Assembly: GCA_003520315.1 (NCBI GenBank)
Contig: DOVA01000005.1
Span: 1 to 15,678, forward strand
DNA: 15,678 nucleotides
Reading direction: 5' to 3'
DNA from: Rikenellaceae bacterium
GTDB taxonomy: Bacteria > Bacteroidota > Bacteroidia > Bacteroidales > UBA932
In this document: in pieces, positions 1 through 7,044 of the stretch
Numbering within the stretch: position 1 is the first letter of the stretch
Layout of the letters: the number at the start of each line of letters is the position of its first letter
Program-made: the position numbers and the translations under genes
Notes under the pieces: model-generated
The model's database searches: none
Told to the model about the DNA's origin: nothing
Seen by the model: the letters and a program-made list of their open reading frames with translations, nothing else

Positions 1-443
1 TGTGGAAGTTTATGACAATTACTCACAATAATGTTTTTCTTTTTGAGAGTATATACTCTTCTTGTTCCCAAAGTGACTAGTATCCATGAAGAAGTTATAA
101 AGTGCATCGAATCACTTTTTAGGGAAGTATTTATTTTGTTGATAAGTGCCTCTTTTGTATATTCTGCATGCAAGGAATCATGGTAAAAACTACTCCACAA
201 ATCTCCATCGGTAAAAATATCTTCTTCTGAAAAGACGTTCCCTGAAGAGAGCCTTTCTAAGGCCGAAGCGATTGATGCAGGATTGTAAAGTACTCCAAAG
301 GGATTAACAAGAATATCAAAGCGTGAATCCTTAAGTTTTGCCCCTATTTCGTTAGCAAAACATGATCCCAATGAAATAATCTTATCTTTATATGAAATTC
401 GGCCATTAAGATCTTCGACATTAACTTTTGTAAAAAATTTCAT
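1..443 (-). CDS. GSCFA-family protein, N-terminal part (cut by window edge)
   Basis: An open frame runs from an ATG at 443 down to base 1 with no stop, so 147 residues of the N-terminal part are present. Residues near 24-31 read SLGSCFAN, the motif that gives the GSCFA family (Pfam GSCFA) its name, and close to the edge come TLGTRRVYTL and NCHKLP, also typical of this family. The GS motif resembles block I of SGNH-type hydrolases, but the family's substrate is not established, so enzymatic activity is inference. The full protein is usually a little over 300 residues, so roughly half is missing. It starts 9 bases after the queG stop on the same strand and is probably cotranscribed with queG. 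No signal peptide is visible at its N-terminus (MKFFTKVNVEDLNG), suggesting a cytoplasmic protein. Confidence 0.85.
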   Translation of the reverse strand, partial: MKFFTKVNVEDLNGRISYKDKIISLGSCFANEIGAKLKDSRFDILVNPFGVLYNPASIASALERLSSGNVFSEEDIFTDGDLWSSFYHDSLHAEYTKEALINKINTSLKSDSMHFITSSWILVTLGTRRVYTLKKKNIIVSNCHKLP

Positions 444-452
444 ATTATATAT

Positions 453-1376
453 TCATGGTTCTAAGTTATCTTTAATTTTTGACAAACCAGCCCTTTTTAG
501 CGGTGAATTTATAAATAACTCAGCAAAATATTCTTCTGAAAGAGCCATCCATTCCTCTTTTGAAAATTCAACTATTTTTTTGCCTGTTTTTTCAGAAAAA
601 AGTGGAGCAAATTCATTCCATTCTGAATATTTCGCCCTATTTACCCATGGACATATATCCATGCAAATGTCACAACCAAAAATATATCCCTTTCTGTCAA
701 TACAATATTCCTCATCACAAAACTTTTTTTTACTTTCAATCGTCTGATATGAGATGCATTTCCTAGAATCGACAACAAATGGTTCAACAATTGCTCCAGA
801 AGGACAAGCATCCAGACATCGACGACAAGTACCGCAACCTCCCTTAATATCTAAAGAAAGAGAATAATCCATCTCAACATCAACAAGAATAATACCGATT
901 AGATTATGCAAGCCGTGCTCCCTGCTTATAAGAAAGCCATTTTTGCCAATAAAACCAAGACCAGCCTCTTTTGCCCATAAACGCTCAAGAATCGGCGCAG
1001 AATCTGTAAAAACTCTTGCTTTCAATTCTGGAACTATATTTCTTATTCTCCTTACAATCTCATATAATTTATTCCTTATAACTATATGGTAATCTAAGCC
1101 CCAAGCATAGGTTGCAATTTTTGGCAATCCCTCAGGCTGACTCTCTTTCTGCCTGTAAGGAGCAAGAAAAACCAGCAAAGTTTTTACTCCAGGTAATAAA
1201 AGTGAAGGATCAATTCTCGCTTCAATATTTCTTTCCAAATAGCCCATGTCAGCGTTATAACCCCTGGCAATATACTCCTTAAGTGGCTCTAATGTTTCCG
1301 TCATCTTCCTGGCTCTGACAAATCCACATGCCACAAAACCAAGCTCCTCCGCCCATGTTTTAACTAGACTATTCAT
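453..1376 (-). CDS. queG: Epoxyqueuosine reductase QueG
   Basis: Cobalamin- and iron-sulfur-dependent reductase that converts epoxyqueuosine to queuosine in tRNA, the last step of queuosine synthesis, in the cytoplasm. The 307 residues contain the QueG signature TDSAPILER near 124-132 (Asp125 matches the conserved catalytic acid) and GFIGKNG at 141-147. Two 4Fe-4S ligand sets are visible: Cys181, 184, 187 and 191 (CxxCxxCxxxCP) and Cys207 with Cys235, 238 and 242. Enzymes such as those of E. coli and B. subtilis are about 380 residues because of a C-terminal HEAT-like repeat domain; that domain is absent here, which I believe is usual in Bacteroidota. Start ATG at 1376 gives the normal N-terminus. 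It is divergent from the threonine dehydrogenase gene and leads into the GSCFA gene. The partner enzyme Tgt is encoded at 3674-4804 in another operon. Confidence 0.95.
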   Translation of the reverse strand: MNSLVKTWAEELGFVACGFVRARKMTETLEPLKEYIARGYNADMGYLERNIEARIDPSLLLPGVKTLLVFLAPYRQKESQPEGLPKIATYAWGLDYHIVIRNKLYEIVRRIRNIVPELKARVFTDSAPILERLWAKEAGLGFIGKNGFLISREHGLHNLIGIILVDVEMDYSLSLDIKGGCGTCRRCLDACPSGAIVEPFVVDSRKCISYQTIESKKKFCDEEYCIDRKGYIFGCDICMDICPWVNRAKYSEWNEFAPLFSEKTGKKIVEFSKEEWMALSEEYFAELFINSPLKRAGLSKIKDNLEP

Positions 1377-1388
1377 TAAGTTAGATTG

Positions 1389-1419
1389 TTAAATTAATAT
1401 GTTAAAAAGTGTAATCAAA
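1389..1419 (-). promoter_or_regulatory. Candidate Bacteroidota-type promoter of queG
   Basis: Read on the minus strand there is TTTG at 1419-1416, then 19 bases, then TAATTTAA at 1396-1389. This is close to the Bacteroidota consensus TTTG-N19-21-TAnnTTTG, with the final G replaced. The implied transcription start would lie only a few bases before the queG ATG at 1376, giving a very short leader. The region is AT-rich, so a chance match is possible. Confidence 0.3.
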
Positions 1420-1443
1420 AAGCCAAATTTGGTATAAATTTCA

Positions 1444-1451
1444 TACATTTG
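1444..1451 (+). promoter_or_regulatory. Candidate -7 element for the threonine dehydrogenase gene
   Basis: TACATTTG matches the Bacteroidota -7 consensus TAnnTTTG exactly and lies about 58 bases before the ATG at 1509. No TTTG stands at the right distance upstream: the nearest, at 1428-1431, is only 12 bases away, so the -33 element is poor or absent. The leader that would follow is A-rich, as is common before Bacteroidota start codons. Confidence 0.35.
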
Positions 1452-1508
1452 CCAGCGTTTCACTTACAGCATTTATTAAATCAAAAAATATAACACAAAT
1501 ACAAAGGT

Positions 1509-2468
1509 ATGAAAATCTTAGTTGTTGGAGCAGCTGGACAAATAGGCACGGAACTGGTTCCTCACCTTCAAAAATTATATGGTGAAGACAATGTAATTGC
1601 AGCAGATATTAAGACAGATGTCGTTAAGAAACTGTCAAACACTTCAAGAGCATTAGTTCTCGATGCTACAGATCCTTCAAATTACACTGAAGTTGTAAGA
1701 CAACACAAAGTTGAAAGAATCTACAATCTTGTTGCTCTCTTATCTGCCACTGGAGAAAAAAATCCTCAACTCGCATGGAGAATTAACATGGGAGCACTCA
1801 TAAATTCACTTGAAATTGCCAGAGAATTTAATTGTGCACTTTTTACTCCAAGTTCAATAGGAGCTTTTGGTAAATCCACTCCTCATGTCAAAACACCACA
1901 AGACACTATTATGAGACCAAATACAATGTATGGCATATGCAAAGTATCAGGCGAACTTCTTAGTGACTATTATTTTGAAAGATTTGGAGTTGATACAAGA
2001 AGTGTCCGATTCCCCGGCATAATTTCAAGTGGAACCCTTCCCGGAGGGGGAACTACAGACTATGCAGTAGAAGTCTTCTATGAAATTATTAAAAAAAAGA
2101 GTTATACTTGCCCTATTCCGGCAAATTCCTTTATGGACATGCTCTATATGCCCGATGCACTTAAAGCCTGCACAGACCTTATGGATGCTGATCCATCCAA
2201 ACTTGTTCACAGAAACAGTTTCAACATTACAGCCATGAGTTTTTCTCCTGAAATTCTCTTTGCTGAAATAAAGAAACATTTACCTGAAGCTCAATTTAAC
2301 TATCAGGTAGATCCTGTCAAAGCTGAAATTGCAGATTCGTGGCCGGATTCCCTTGACGACACTTGTGCAAGAGCAGAGTGGGGTTGGAAACCTGAATGGT
2401 ACTTGGAAAATATGGTAACTGATATGCTCAGGGCAATTAGAGATAAATTTAACAGCCAATCAATATAA
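1509..2468 (+). CDS. tdh: L-threonine 3-dehydrogenase, short-chain dehydrogenase type
   Basis: NAD-dependent oxidation of L-threonine to 2-amino-3-ketobutyrate, the first step of threonine breakdown to glycine and acetyl-CoA. The 319-residue protein is an extended short-chain dehydrogenase: Rossmann glycine motif GAAGQIG at 7-13, Asp33 at the end of beta-2 suited to NAD, Ser115/Ser116 in the catalytic serine region, and the YxxxK pair Tyr141/Lys145. The stretch PGIISSGTLPGGGTTDYAVE at 169-188 distinguishes this TDH subfamily from sugar epimerases. It is unrelated to the zinc-dependent Tdh of E. coli. The partner gene kbl is not in this window, and the gene appears to be transcribed alone, divergent from queG and convergent with the tgt operon. 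A generic NAD-dependent epimerase is the alternative, but the subfamily motifs favour TDH. Confidence 0.87.
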   Translation: MKILVVGAAGQIGTELVPHLQKLYGEDNVIAADIKTDVVKKLSNTSRALVLDATDPSNYTEVVRQHKVERIYNLVALLSATGEKNPQLAWRINMGALINSLEIAREFNCALFTPSSIGAFGKSTPHVKTPQDTIMRPNTMYGICKVSGELLSDYYFERFGVDTRSVRFPGIISSGTLPGGGTTDYAVEVFYEIIKKKSYTCPIPANSFMDMLYMPDALKACTDLMDADPSKLVHRNSFNITAMSFSPEILFAEIKKHLPEAQFNYQVDPVKAEIADSWPDSLDDTCARAEWGWKPEWYLENMVTDMLRAIRDKFNSQSI

Positions 2469-2545
2469 TAATACTGGACAGCTTAATTGCAGAAATCATA
2501 AAACATCCCCTACATATATTTCGTATTTTTTGAGTCAAGCATGTT

Positions 2546-2586
2546 AAAATAATTTTGCACATACATTATTGATGCAAAATTATTTT
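2546..2586. terminator. Bidirectional hairpin terminator between convergent operons
   Basis: Bases 2546-2559 and 2573-2586 are a perfect 14-bp inverted repeat around a 13-base loop. The outer ends are AAAA on one side and TTTT on the other, so a transcript from either strand would form a stem whose 3' arm ends in U residues. It sits between the plus-strand dehydrogenase gene (stop at 2468) and the minus-strand permease gene, whose TAA stop (2582-2580) lies inside the right arm. The stem is AT-rich, so its strength as an intrinsic terminator is uncertain. Confidence 0.65.
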
Positions 2587-3674
2587 GGTGCAATTTTATA
2601 AAGATAATAAGCCACAACTCCAAATACAATATTAGGCACCCAAAGGGCAAGCCAAGGCGGCATAATCCCGGAATGCACAAACATCTGACTGAATCTCAAG
2701 AAAAGAATATATATAAAACTTAGTGCAATACCAATGCCGAGATTCATACCTATTCCTCCTCTGGTTTTCTTCGAAGATAGAGAAACGCCCATGATGGTAA
2801 GGATAAAAGCCGAGAATGGCACAGCAAATCGGGTATGTTTCTCAATTTGAGCAATTGCAACTCTTTTATCTCCTCTCATCTTCTGTGTTTTTATATATCT
2901 GTTGAGCTGAATTATATTGAAAGATTCTACAATATTGGTTCTCTGATTCAAGTCTGTAACCTTGAGACTTATTACGGTGTCTATTTGATCACCCGAAACA
3001 ATTCTATCTCTATTATCCAGACTAGTCCTAATATAATAATTACGAAGTGTCCAACATTGTTTGGTGGAATCCCATTGAGCACTTTCCGCACTTAATCTCG
3101 ACTTGATTGAACGCCCCTCAATGGTTTCCAAAGTAAAATTTGAAGCTCGGTTGTCTGCAGTATTGAATGACCGAATGTAAACATATGTACCTGGGGAAAG
3201 CTGAAGATGAATATTATTTCCTGCGACATATGGCTTGTCCTTAATATATTTATTTTCAAACTCAAGTCTTACCCTATTTGCAGGAGGTATAATAAAGAGA
3301 TTCATCACAAGGCTTAAAAGCGCAATAAAAAAAGCCGAAATCATGTATGGGTAAAGCATCCTGTTAAAACTGACTCCTCCGGCAAGAATAGCAACAATTT
3401 CACTGTTCGCAGCCATCTTAGAGGTAAAAAATATAACAGAGATGAAGACGAGTAAAGGGCTGAAGAGATTTATGTAATAAGGCACCATATTGCCATAATA
3501 GTTAAAAACAATCTCTTTAAGAGGAGCCTCTTTTTCCACCATCTCATCTATCTTCTCGCTAATGTCAAAAATAATAATTATGGCAATGATTATAGCAAGA
3601 ATAAAAAGATATGTGCCGATAAACTTTTTTATTATGTACCAGTCAAGCTTGGCAATATGGTAATTAGTTTTCAT
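2580..3674 (-). CDS. LptF/LptG (YjgP/YjgQ) family permease
   Basis: Inner-membrane subunit of the type that, with LptB2 and LptC, extracts lipopolysaccharide from the inner membrane and passes it to the periplasmic bridge. The 364-residue protein has the family layout: three N-terminal membrane segments (about 16-38, 62-84, 106-130), a large periplasmic beta-rich domain (about 131-275) and three C-terminal segments (about 282-300, 306-328, 338-360). Conserved features include the SPLLVFISVIFF segment and SEIVAILAGGVS at 91-102, the cytoplasmic coupling region, and a C-terminal PFSAFILTIMGVSLSSKK block. Bacteroidota usually have more than one such protein, and I cannot tell whether this is LptF or LptG. 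Its ATG overlaps the tgt TGA by one base (TGATG), implying translational coupling. The 3' end lies inside the terminator hairpin. Confidence 0.88.
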   Translation of the reverse strand: MKTNYHIAKLDWYIIKKFIGTYLFILAIIIAIIIIFDISEKIDEMVEKEAPLKEIVFNYYGNMVPYYINLFSPLLVFISVIFFTSKMAANSEIVAILAGGVSFNRMLYPYMISAFFIALLSLVMNLFIIPPANRVRLEFENKYIKDKPYVAGNNIHLQLSPGTYVYIRSFNTADNRASNFTLETIEGRSIKSRLSAESAQWDSTKQCWTLRNYYIRTSLDNRDRIVSGDQIDTVISLKVTDLNQRTNIVESFNIIQLNRYIKTQKMRGDKRVAIAQIEKHTRFAVPFSAFILTIMGVSLSSKKTRGGIGMNLGIGIALSFIYILFLRFSQMFVHSGIMPPWLALWVPNIVFGVVAYYLYKIAPK

Positions 3675-4804
3675 CAGAGCCGGTTCTCAAGTTTCTTGAT
3701 TGTGACTTCTTTCCACATTTTAAAATCCCCCTTTTTTATATGTAGACGAGCATCATTTATCAAATTTAAATAAAAGGCAAGATTGTGTTCGCTTGCTATT
3801 TGTGCCCCCAGAATCTCAGAAGAAACAAAAAGATGCCTCAAATATGCCTTGGAATACATTTTGTCAACAAAAGACGTTCCATTCTCGTCTAATAGAGAAA
3901 AATCATCAGCCCATTTCCTGTTTCTTATATTGATTACTCCTTCTGATGTAAAAAGCATTCCATTTCTTGCATTTCTTGTAGGCATGACGCAATCAAACAT
4001 ATCAACACCTCTCGAAATCCCTTCCAAGATATTGACCGGGGTACCAACACCCATAAGATATCTAGGTTTATCTCTTGGCAAAATCGGGTCCAAAAGCTCA
4101 AGAATTTGATACATAATGTCTGTAGGTTCACCTACAGACAATCCTCCTATTGCATATCCCTCTCTTTCTAGAGATACTGCATGCTCAGCTGCCTCAACCC
4201 TCAGATCAGGATATACACAGCCTTGAATTATCGGGAAGAAAGCCTGACTGTAATTGTAAAGAGGTTCCGTAGCATCGAAATGTACTGCCCCTCTCTCCAG
4301 CCACTGTTTAGTAAGTTTTAATGATTCTTTTGCATAATGATGGTCTGAACTGCCCGGAGGACACTCATCCAGCGCCATAATTATATCAGCCCCTATCAAT
4401 CGTTGAATATCAACCACATTCTCAGGTGTAAAAAAGTGCTTTGATCCATCAATATGAGACCTGAATATACAACCTTCATTAGTTAGCTTTCTGTTTTCTG
4501 CCAGAGAAAAAACCTGATAACCACCACTATCAGTTAAAACAGGTTTATTCCACGAGATAAACTTGTGAATTCCACCGGCTCTGTTGATAATATCAGTACC
4601 GGGACGAAGATACAAGTGATAAGTATTCCCAAGTATTATCTGAGCACCTATGTCGTCAATAAGATCTCTGTGGAAAACTGCCTTAACACTTCCGACTGTA
4701 CCAACAGGCATAAAAATAGGAGTCTCTATTACGCCGTGATCTGTATAAAGCAAACCACATGATGCAGAAGTTTCGGTATCCCTGACTGTTCTTTCGTATC
4801 TCAT
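3674..4804 (-). CDS. tgt: tRNA-guanine transglycosylase Tgt
   Basis: Exchanges guanine at position 34 of GUN-anticodon tRNAs for the queuosine precursor preQ1. In the 376-residue protein, Asp92 in TDSGGYQVFS, Asp146 in MALDECPP, Gln194 in IIQG and the nucleophile Asp271 in MFDCVMPTRNARNG are all present, as is GVGTPVNILEGI at 252-263. The zinc site is odd: the three cysteines expected in the CxCxxC element are Gly309, Ser311 and Asp314, while the fourth ligand His340 remains (SEHNL). I believe relatives in this phylum share this change. Start: a GTG at 4807 would add one residue, but the ATG at 4804 forms the same TGATG overlap with the upstream gene as seen at the next junction, so ATG is preferred. 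It is the middle gene of a symporter-tgt-permease operon. Confidence 0.95.
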   Translation of the reverse strand: MRYERTVRDTETSASCGLLYTDHGVIETPIFMPVGTVGSVKAVFHRDLIDDIGAQIILGNTYHLYLRPGTDIINRAGGIHKFISWNKPVLTDSGGYQVFSLAENRKLTNEGCIFRSHIDGSKHFFTPENVVDIQRLIGADIIMALDECPPGSSDHHYAKESLKLTKQWLERGAVHFDATEPLYNYSQAFFPIIQGCVYPDLRVEAAEHAVSLEREGYAIGGLSVGEPTDIMYQILELLDPILPRDKPRYLMGVGTPVNILEGISRGVDMFDCVMPTRNARNGMLFTSEGVINIRNRKWADDFSLLDENGTSFVDKMYSKAYLRHLFVSSEILGAQIASEHNLAFYLNLINDARLHIKKGDFKMWKEVTIKKLENRL

Positions 4805-6045
4805 CACTCTGCTACAGGCTGGGGATTATGCTTGTATTTAAAGAAAATGGCAAATAGAATGCCTATAACAAGAGCATAACTTGCAAATACAAACCAGATA
4901 GTACTCCAGTCACGTATTCCACCCGGAGACGTAAACATGTCAACTACCCAACCTGAGGTTAACCCTCCAACTGTGGCTCCAATCCCATTTGTCATAACCA
5001 TAAAAAGACCTTGAGCACTGGCGCGTATTTCAGGTTTAGTCTCCTGTTCTATGAAAAGTGAACCGGAAATATTGAAAAAGTCAAATGCTATTCCATAAAC
5101 AATCATCGATAAAATGAGGAACACAAAACCTTCAGAAGGATTGCCGATCCCAAAAAAACCAAATCTCAGTACCCATGCAAACATACTCATTAAAACGACT
5201 ATCTTGATACCAAAACGTTTTAGAAAAAACGGAATTGCAAGAATGAAAAGAGTCTCAGACATCTGAGATATTGACATCAAAATACCCGGATGCTTCACTG
5301 CAAATGAATCAACAAATTTAGGGTCATTGGCAAAATCCTGTAAGAATGGTGATCCAAATGTGTTGGTTATCTGAAGTGCTGCTCCAAGCAACATGGCAAA
5401 TAGAAAAAACACTGCTGTTTTTTGCTGCTTAAAAAGCACAAGTGCATCAAGCCCGAGAGCAGAAGCAAGAGACCTCTTGCCTTCTTTCTTTACAGGAGAG
5501 CAAGGAGGTATTGTAAAAGCATACAAACCAAGCACTAGTGATGATATTGAACCAATGTGCAACTGTACAGGGCTTAAAGTCCAACCACCCAGATCAACAA
5601 TCCACATGGCAATAATAAATCCTACAGTTCCCCATACTCTGATTGGAGGAAACTCTTTAACCACATCCATGCCCCTTTTAACCATCACATTATAGGACAC
5701 GGAATTATTAAGAGCTATTGTCGGCATAAATACCAAACTGTTCAAAAGCATTATCCAGTACATTTTATCCGGATCTGTAACTGAAGAAGCAAGGTATAGG
5801 CATACTGCCCCTAAAATGTGACATATTCCTAGAAGTTTCTCTGCATTCATCCAGCGATCTGCTACTATCCCAAGCAGAGCAGGCATAAAAAGCGACGAAA
5901 TTCCCATTGTGGCATAAATGGCTCCTACTGTCCCCCCTGTAAAACCTAATTTTTGTATCAAGTATCCCCCAAAGGAGATAAGCCATGTTCCCCATATGAA
6001 GAACTGCAAAAAGTTCATTACTGTAAGACGGAATTTTATACTCAT
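4804..6045 (-). CDS. Nucleoside:H+ symporter (NupG/XapB-like MFS transporter)
   Basis: Twelve-segment major facilitator protein of 413 residues resembling the nucleoside:H+ symporter family (E. coli NupG, XapB). The N-terminus MSIKFRLTVMNFLQFFIWGT aligns with the start of NupG. FPPIRVWGTVGF (about 132-143), a conserved family block, and EIRASAQGLFMVMTNGIGA near the C-terminal half also fit the family. It should import nucleosides or similar compounds; the exact substrate cannot be read from sequence. Start: the frame stays open to a TTG at 6078, but that TTG lies inside a perfect TAnnTTTG promoter element, so the ATG at 6045 is preferred. The stop TGA overlaps the ATG of tgt by one base. Coupling to tgt raises the possibility that the substrate is related to queuine, queuosine or preQ1, which is inference only. 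Confidence 0.85.
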   Translation of the reverse strand: MSIKFRLTVMNFLQFFIWGTWLISFGGYLIQKLGFTGGTVGAIYATMGISSLFMPALLGIVADRWMNAEKLLGICHILGAVCLYLASSVTDPDKMYWIMLLNSLVFMPTIALNNSVSYNVMVKRGMDVVKEFPPIRVWGTVGFIIAMWIVDLGGWTLSPVQLHIGSISSLVLGLYAFTIPPCSPVKKEGKRSLASALGLDALVLFKQQKTAVFFLFAMLLGAALQITNTFGSPFLQDFANDPKFVDSFAVKHPGILMSISQMSETLFILAIPFFLKRFGIKIVVLMSMFAWVLRFGFFGIGNPSEGFVFLILSMIVYGIAFDFFNISGSLFIEQETKPEIRASAQGLFMVMTNGIGATVGGLTSGWVVDMFTSPGGIRDWSTIWFVFASYALVIGILFAIFFKYKHNPQPVAE

Positions 6046-6075
6046 ATATGTTGTTGATTTTTGTTTGATTGACTG

Positions 6076-6083
6076 CAAATATA
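6076..6083 (-). promoter_or_regulatory. -7 promoter element of the symporter-tgt-permease operon
   Basis: Read on the minus strand this is TATATTTG, an exact match to the Bacteroidota -7 consensus TAnnTTTG. It lies 30 bases before the ATG at 6045 and implies a leader of about 25 bases that is A-rich, as is usual before starts in this phylum. No clear TTTG -33 element is present at 19-21 bases upstream. The element covers the alternative TTG start at 6078 and so argues against it. Confidence 0.5.
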
Positions 6084-6436
6084 AGAATATTCGGCAAGTA
6101 AAGATTTATAAAGAAAGTCTGCAGTACCTATTTTGTATCCTTGAGAATGGAATATTACCTCTTCCCTTATTATTTACAATAAATATCAAAGGAAAAATAT
6201 CTCTAAAATAGAGACATGAAGCAGAAAGAATTTTATTAATCATGTCCTCGACACCTTTAGTAACAAAAATACTGTTCTTAGGTATCATGTATGCATTACG
6301 ATTAAAACTATCAGACATTCTGCTTATAACACATAATACACAACTGAATGTTCAGGCACATTAAGGAATAGCTAATCCAATACAGCCATTAATACATCAT
6401 TCAAACAACACTGGAGTTAGATATGGTGTCATATTG
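6084..6436. other. Long AT-rich intergenic region without a credible gene
   Basis: This stretch separates the terminator of the ribosomal operon from the promoter of the symporter operon. Short open frames exist on both strands, the longest on the minus strand at 6106-6318 (70 codons, ATG start), but none resembles a known family or has a ribosome binding site, and none looks like a decayed copy of a neighbouring gene. I see no tRNA, repeat or strong hairpin here. A small RNA or a long leader cannot be excluded. Confidence 0.5.
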
Positions 6437-6471
6437 CAAAAGGAAAGAGTCCGGTGCAATACCGAACTCTT
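6437..6471 (-). terminator. Intrinsic terminator of the ribosomal protein operon
   Basis: On the minus strand AAGAGTTCGGT (6471-6461) pairs with ACCGGACTCTT (6455-6445) across a 5-base loop ATTGC: 11 continuous pairs including one G-U. The 3' arm is followed by TCCTTTTG, a moderate U-rich tail. On the plus strand the same place gives a C-A mismatch, so the hairpin is optimised for minus-strand transcripts. It lies 51 bases after the rplQ stop, where the long operon is expected to end. Confidence 0.65.
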
Positions 6472-6522
6472 GCATAATAAATTTTTAAACGAGCGCTCTT
6501 CTTTAGAGTTTGAGTTATGCAA

Positions 6523-7044
6523 TTACTCAGCTTTCTCTTCTGCTGCAGGCTTAGCCTCAGCTTTTGCCTTTGGTTTCTTCTCTGCAGCAGGCTCAGAAGC
6601 TTCAACAACATCAGTGCTCTTCTTTGCACGGCTACGACGTGTAGTTGCCTTCTTGGTCTCAGTTTTTGCAGCTGCAACAGCTACCTCGTTGAAATCAACT
6701 AACTCGATAAGAGCCATGTCAGCAGCGTCTCCCTGACGGAAACCTGTCTTAAGGATTCTTGTGTATCCACCCGGACGATCAGCAATTTTTGGTGCAACAA
6801 CACGAAAAAGCTCTGTTACAGCTTCTTTTTGCTTCAAATAAGCAAAAACTGTACGCCGAGAATGAGTCGAATCATCTTTTGATTTTGTTATTAAAGGCTC
6901 CACATACTCTCTCAGTGCCTTTGCCTTGGGTAATGTTGTTTCAATCCTCTTGTGAATTATAAGAGATGATGCCATATTGGCAAGCATTGCCTTCCGGTGC
7001 CCGCTCTTACGACCCAAATGGTTAATTGTCTTATTGTGCCTCAT
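6523..7044 (-). CDS. rplQ: 50S ribosomal protein bL17
   Basis: Large-subunit protein L17. The N-terminus [20 protein letters not shown] and the block [20 protein letters not shown] (34-53) are diagnostic, as is [26 protein letters not shown] up to about 115, which I cite here only by its first and last residues RPGG and IEL. The core ends near 120; residues 125-173 are a low-complexity tail rich in Ala, Lys and Glu that is absent from the 127-residue E. coli protein. Such tails are common in Bacteroidota. It is the last gene of the ribosomal operon and its start lies inside the last codons of rpoA (14-base overlap). The ATG at 7044 is certain because it gives the conserved N-terminus. Confidence 0.96.
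   Translation of the reverse strand: MRHNKTINHLGRKSGHRKAMLANMASSLIIHKRIETTLPKAKALREYVEPLITKSKDDSTHSRRTVFAYLKQKEAVTELFRVVAPKIADRPGGYTRILKTGFRQGDAADMALIELVDFNEVAVAAAKTETKKATTRRSRAKKSTDVVEASEPAAEKKPKAKAEAKPAAEEKAE

Noticed and set aside
453..1376. QueG looks truncated because it lacks the C-terminal HEAT-like domain
   Set aside because: The catalytic domain and both iron-sulfur sites are complete and the short form is, as far as I know, normal in Bacteroidota.
1423..1432. 10-bp palindrome CCAAATTTGG in the divergent promoter region
   Set aside because: Short enough to occur by chance in AT-rich DNA, and no second copy was found to support an operator.
4805..4807. GTG start for tgt one codon upstream
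   Set aside because: The ATG at 4804 reproduces the TGATG overlap seen at the next junction and is a stronger start codon.
6106..6318. 70-codon minus-strand frame with an ATG start in the intergenic region
   Set aside because: No family resemblance, no ribosome binding site, odd composition for a small protein, and it lies in AT-rich DNA where such frames occur by chance.
6523..6675. Low-complexity Ala/Lys/Glu tail of L17 as a possible frameshift product
   Set aside because: The tail is in frame, charged throughout and of a kind common in this phylum.
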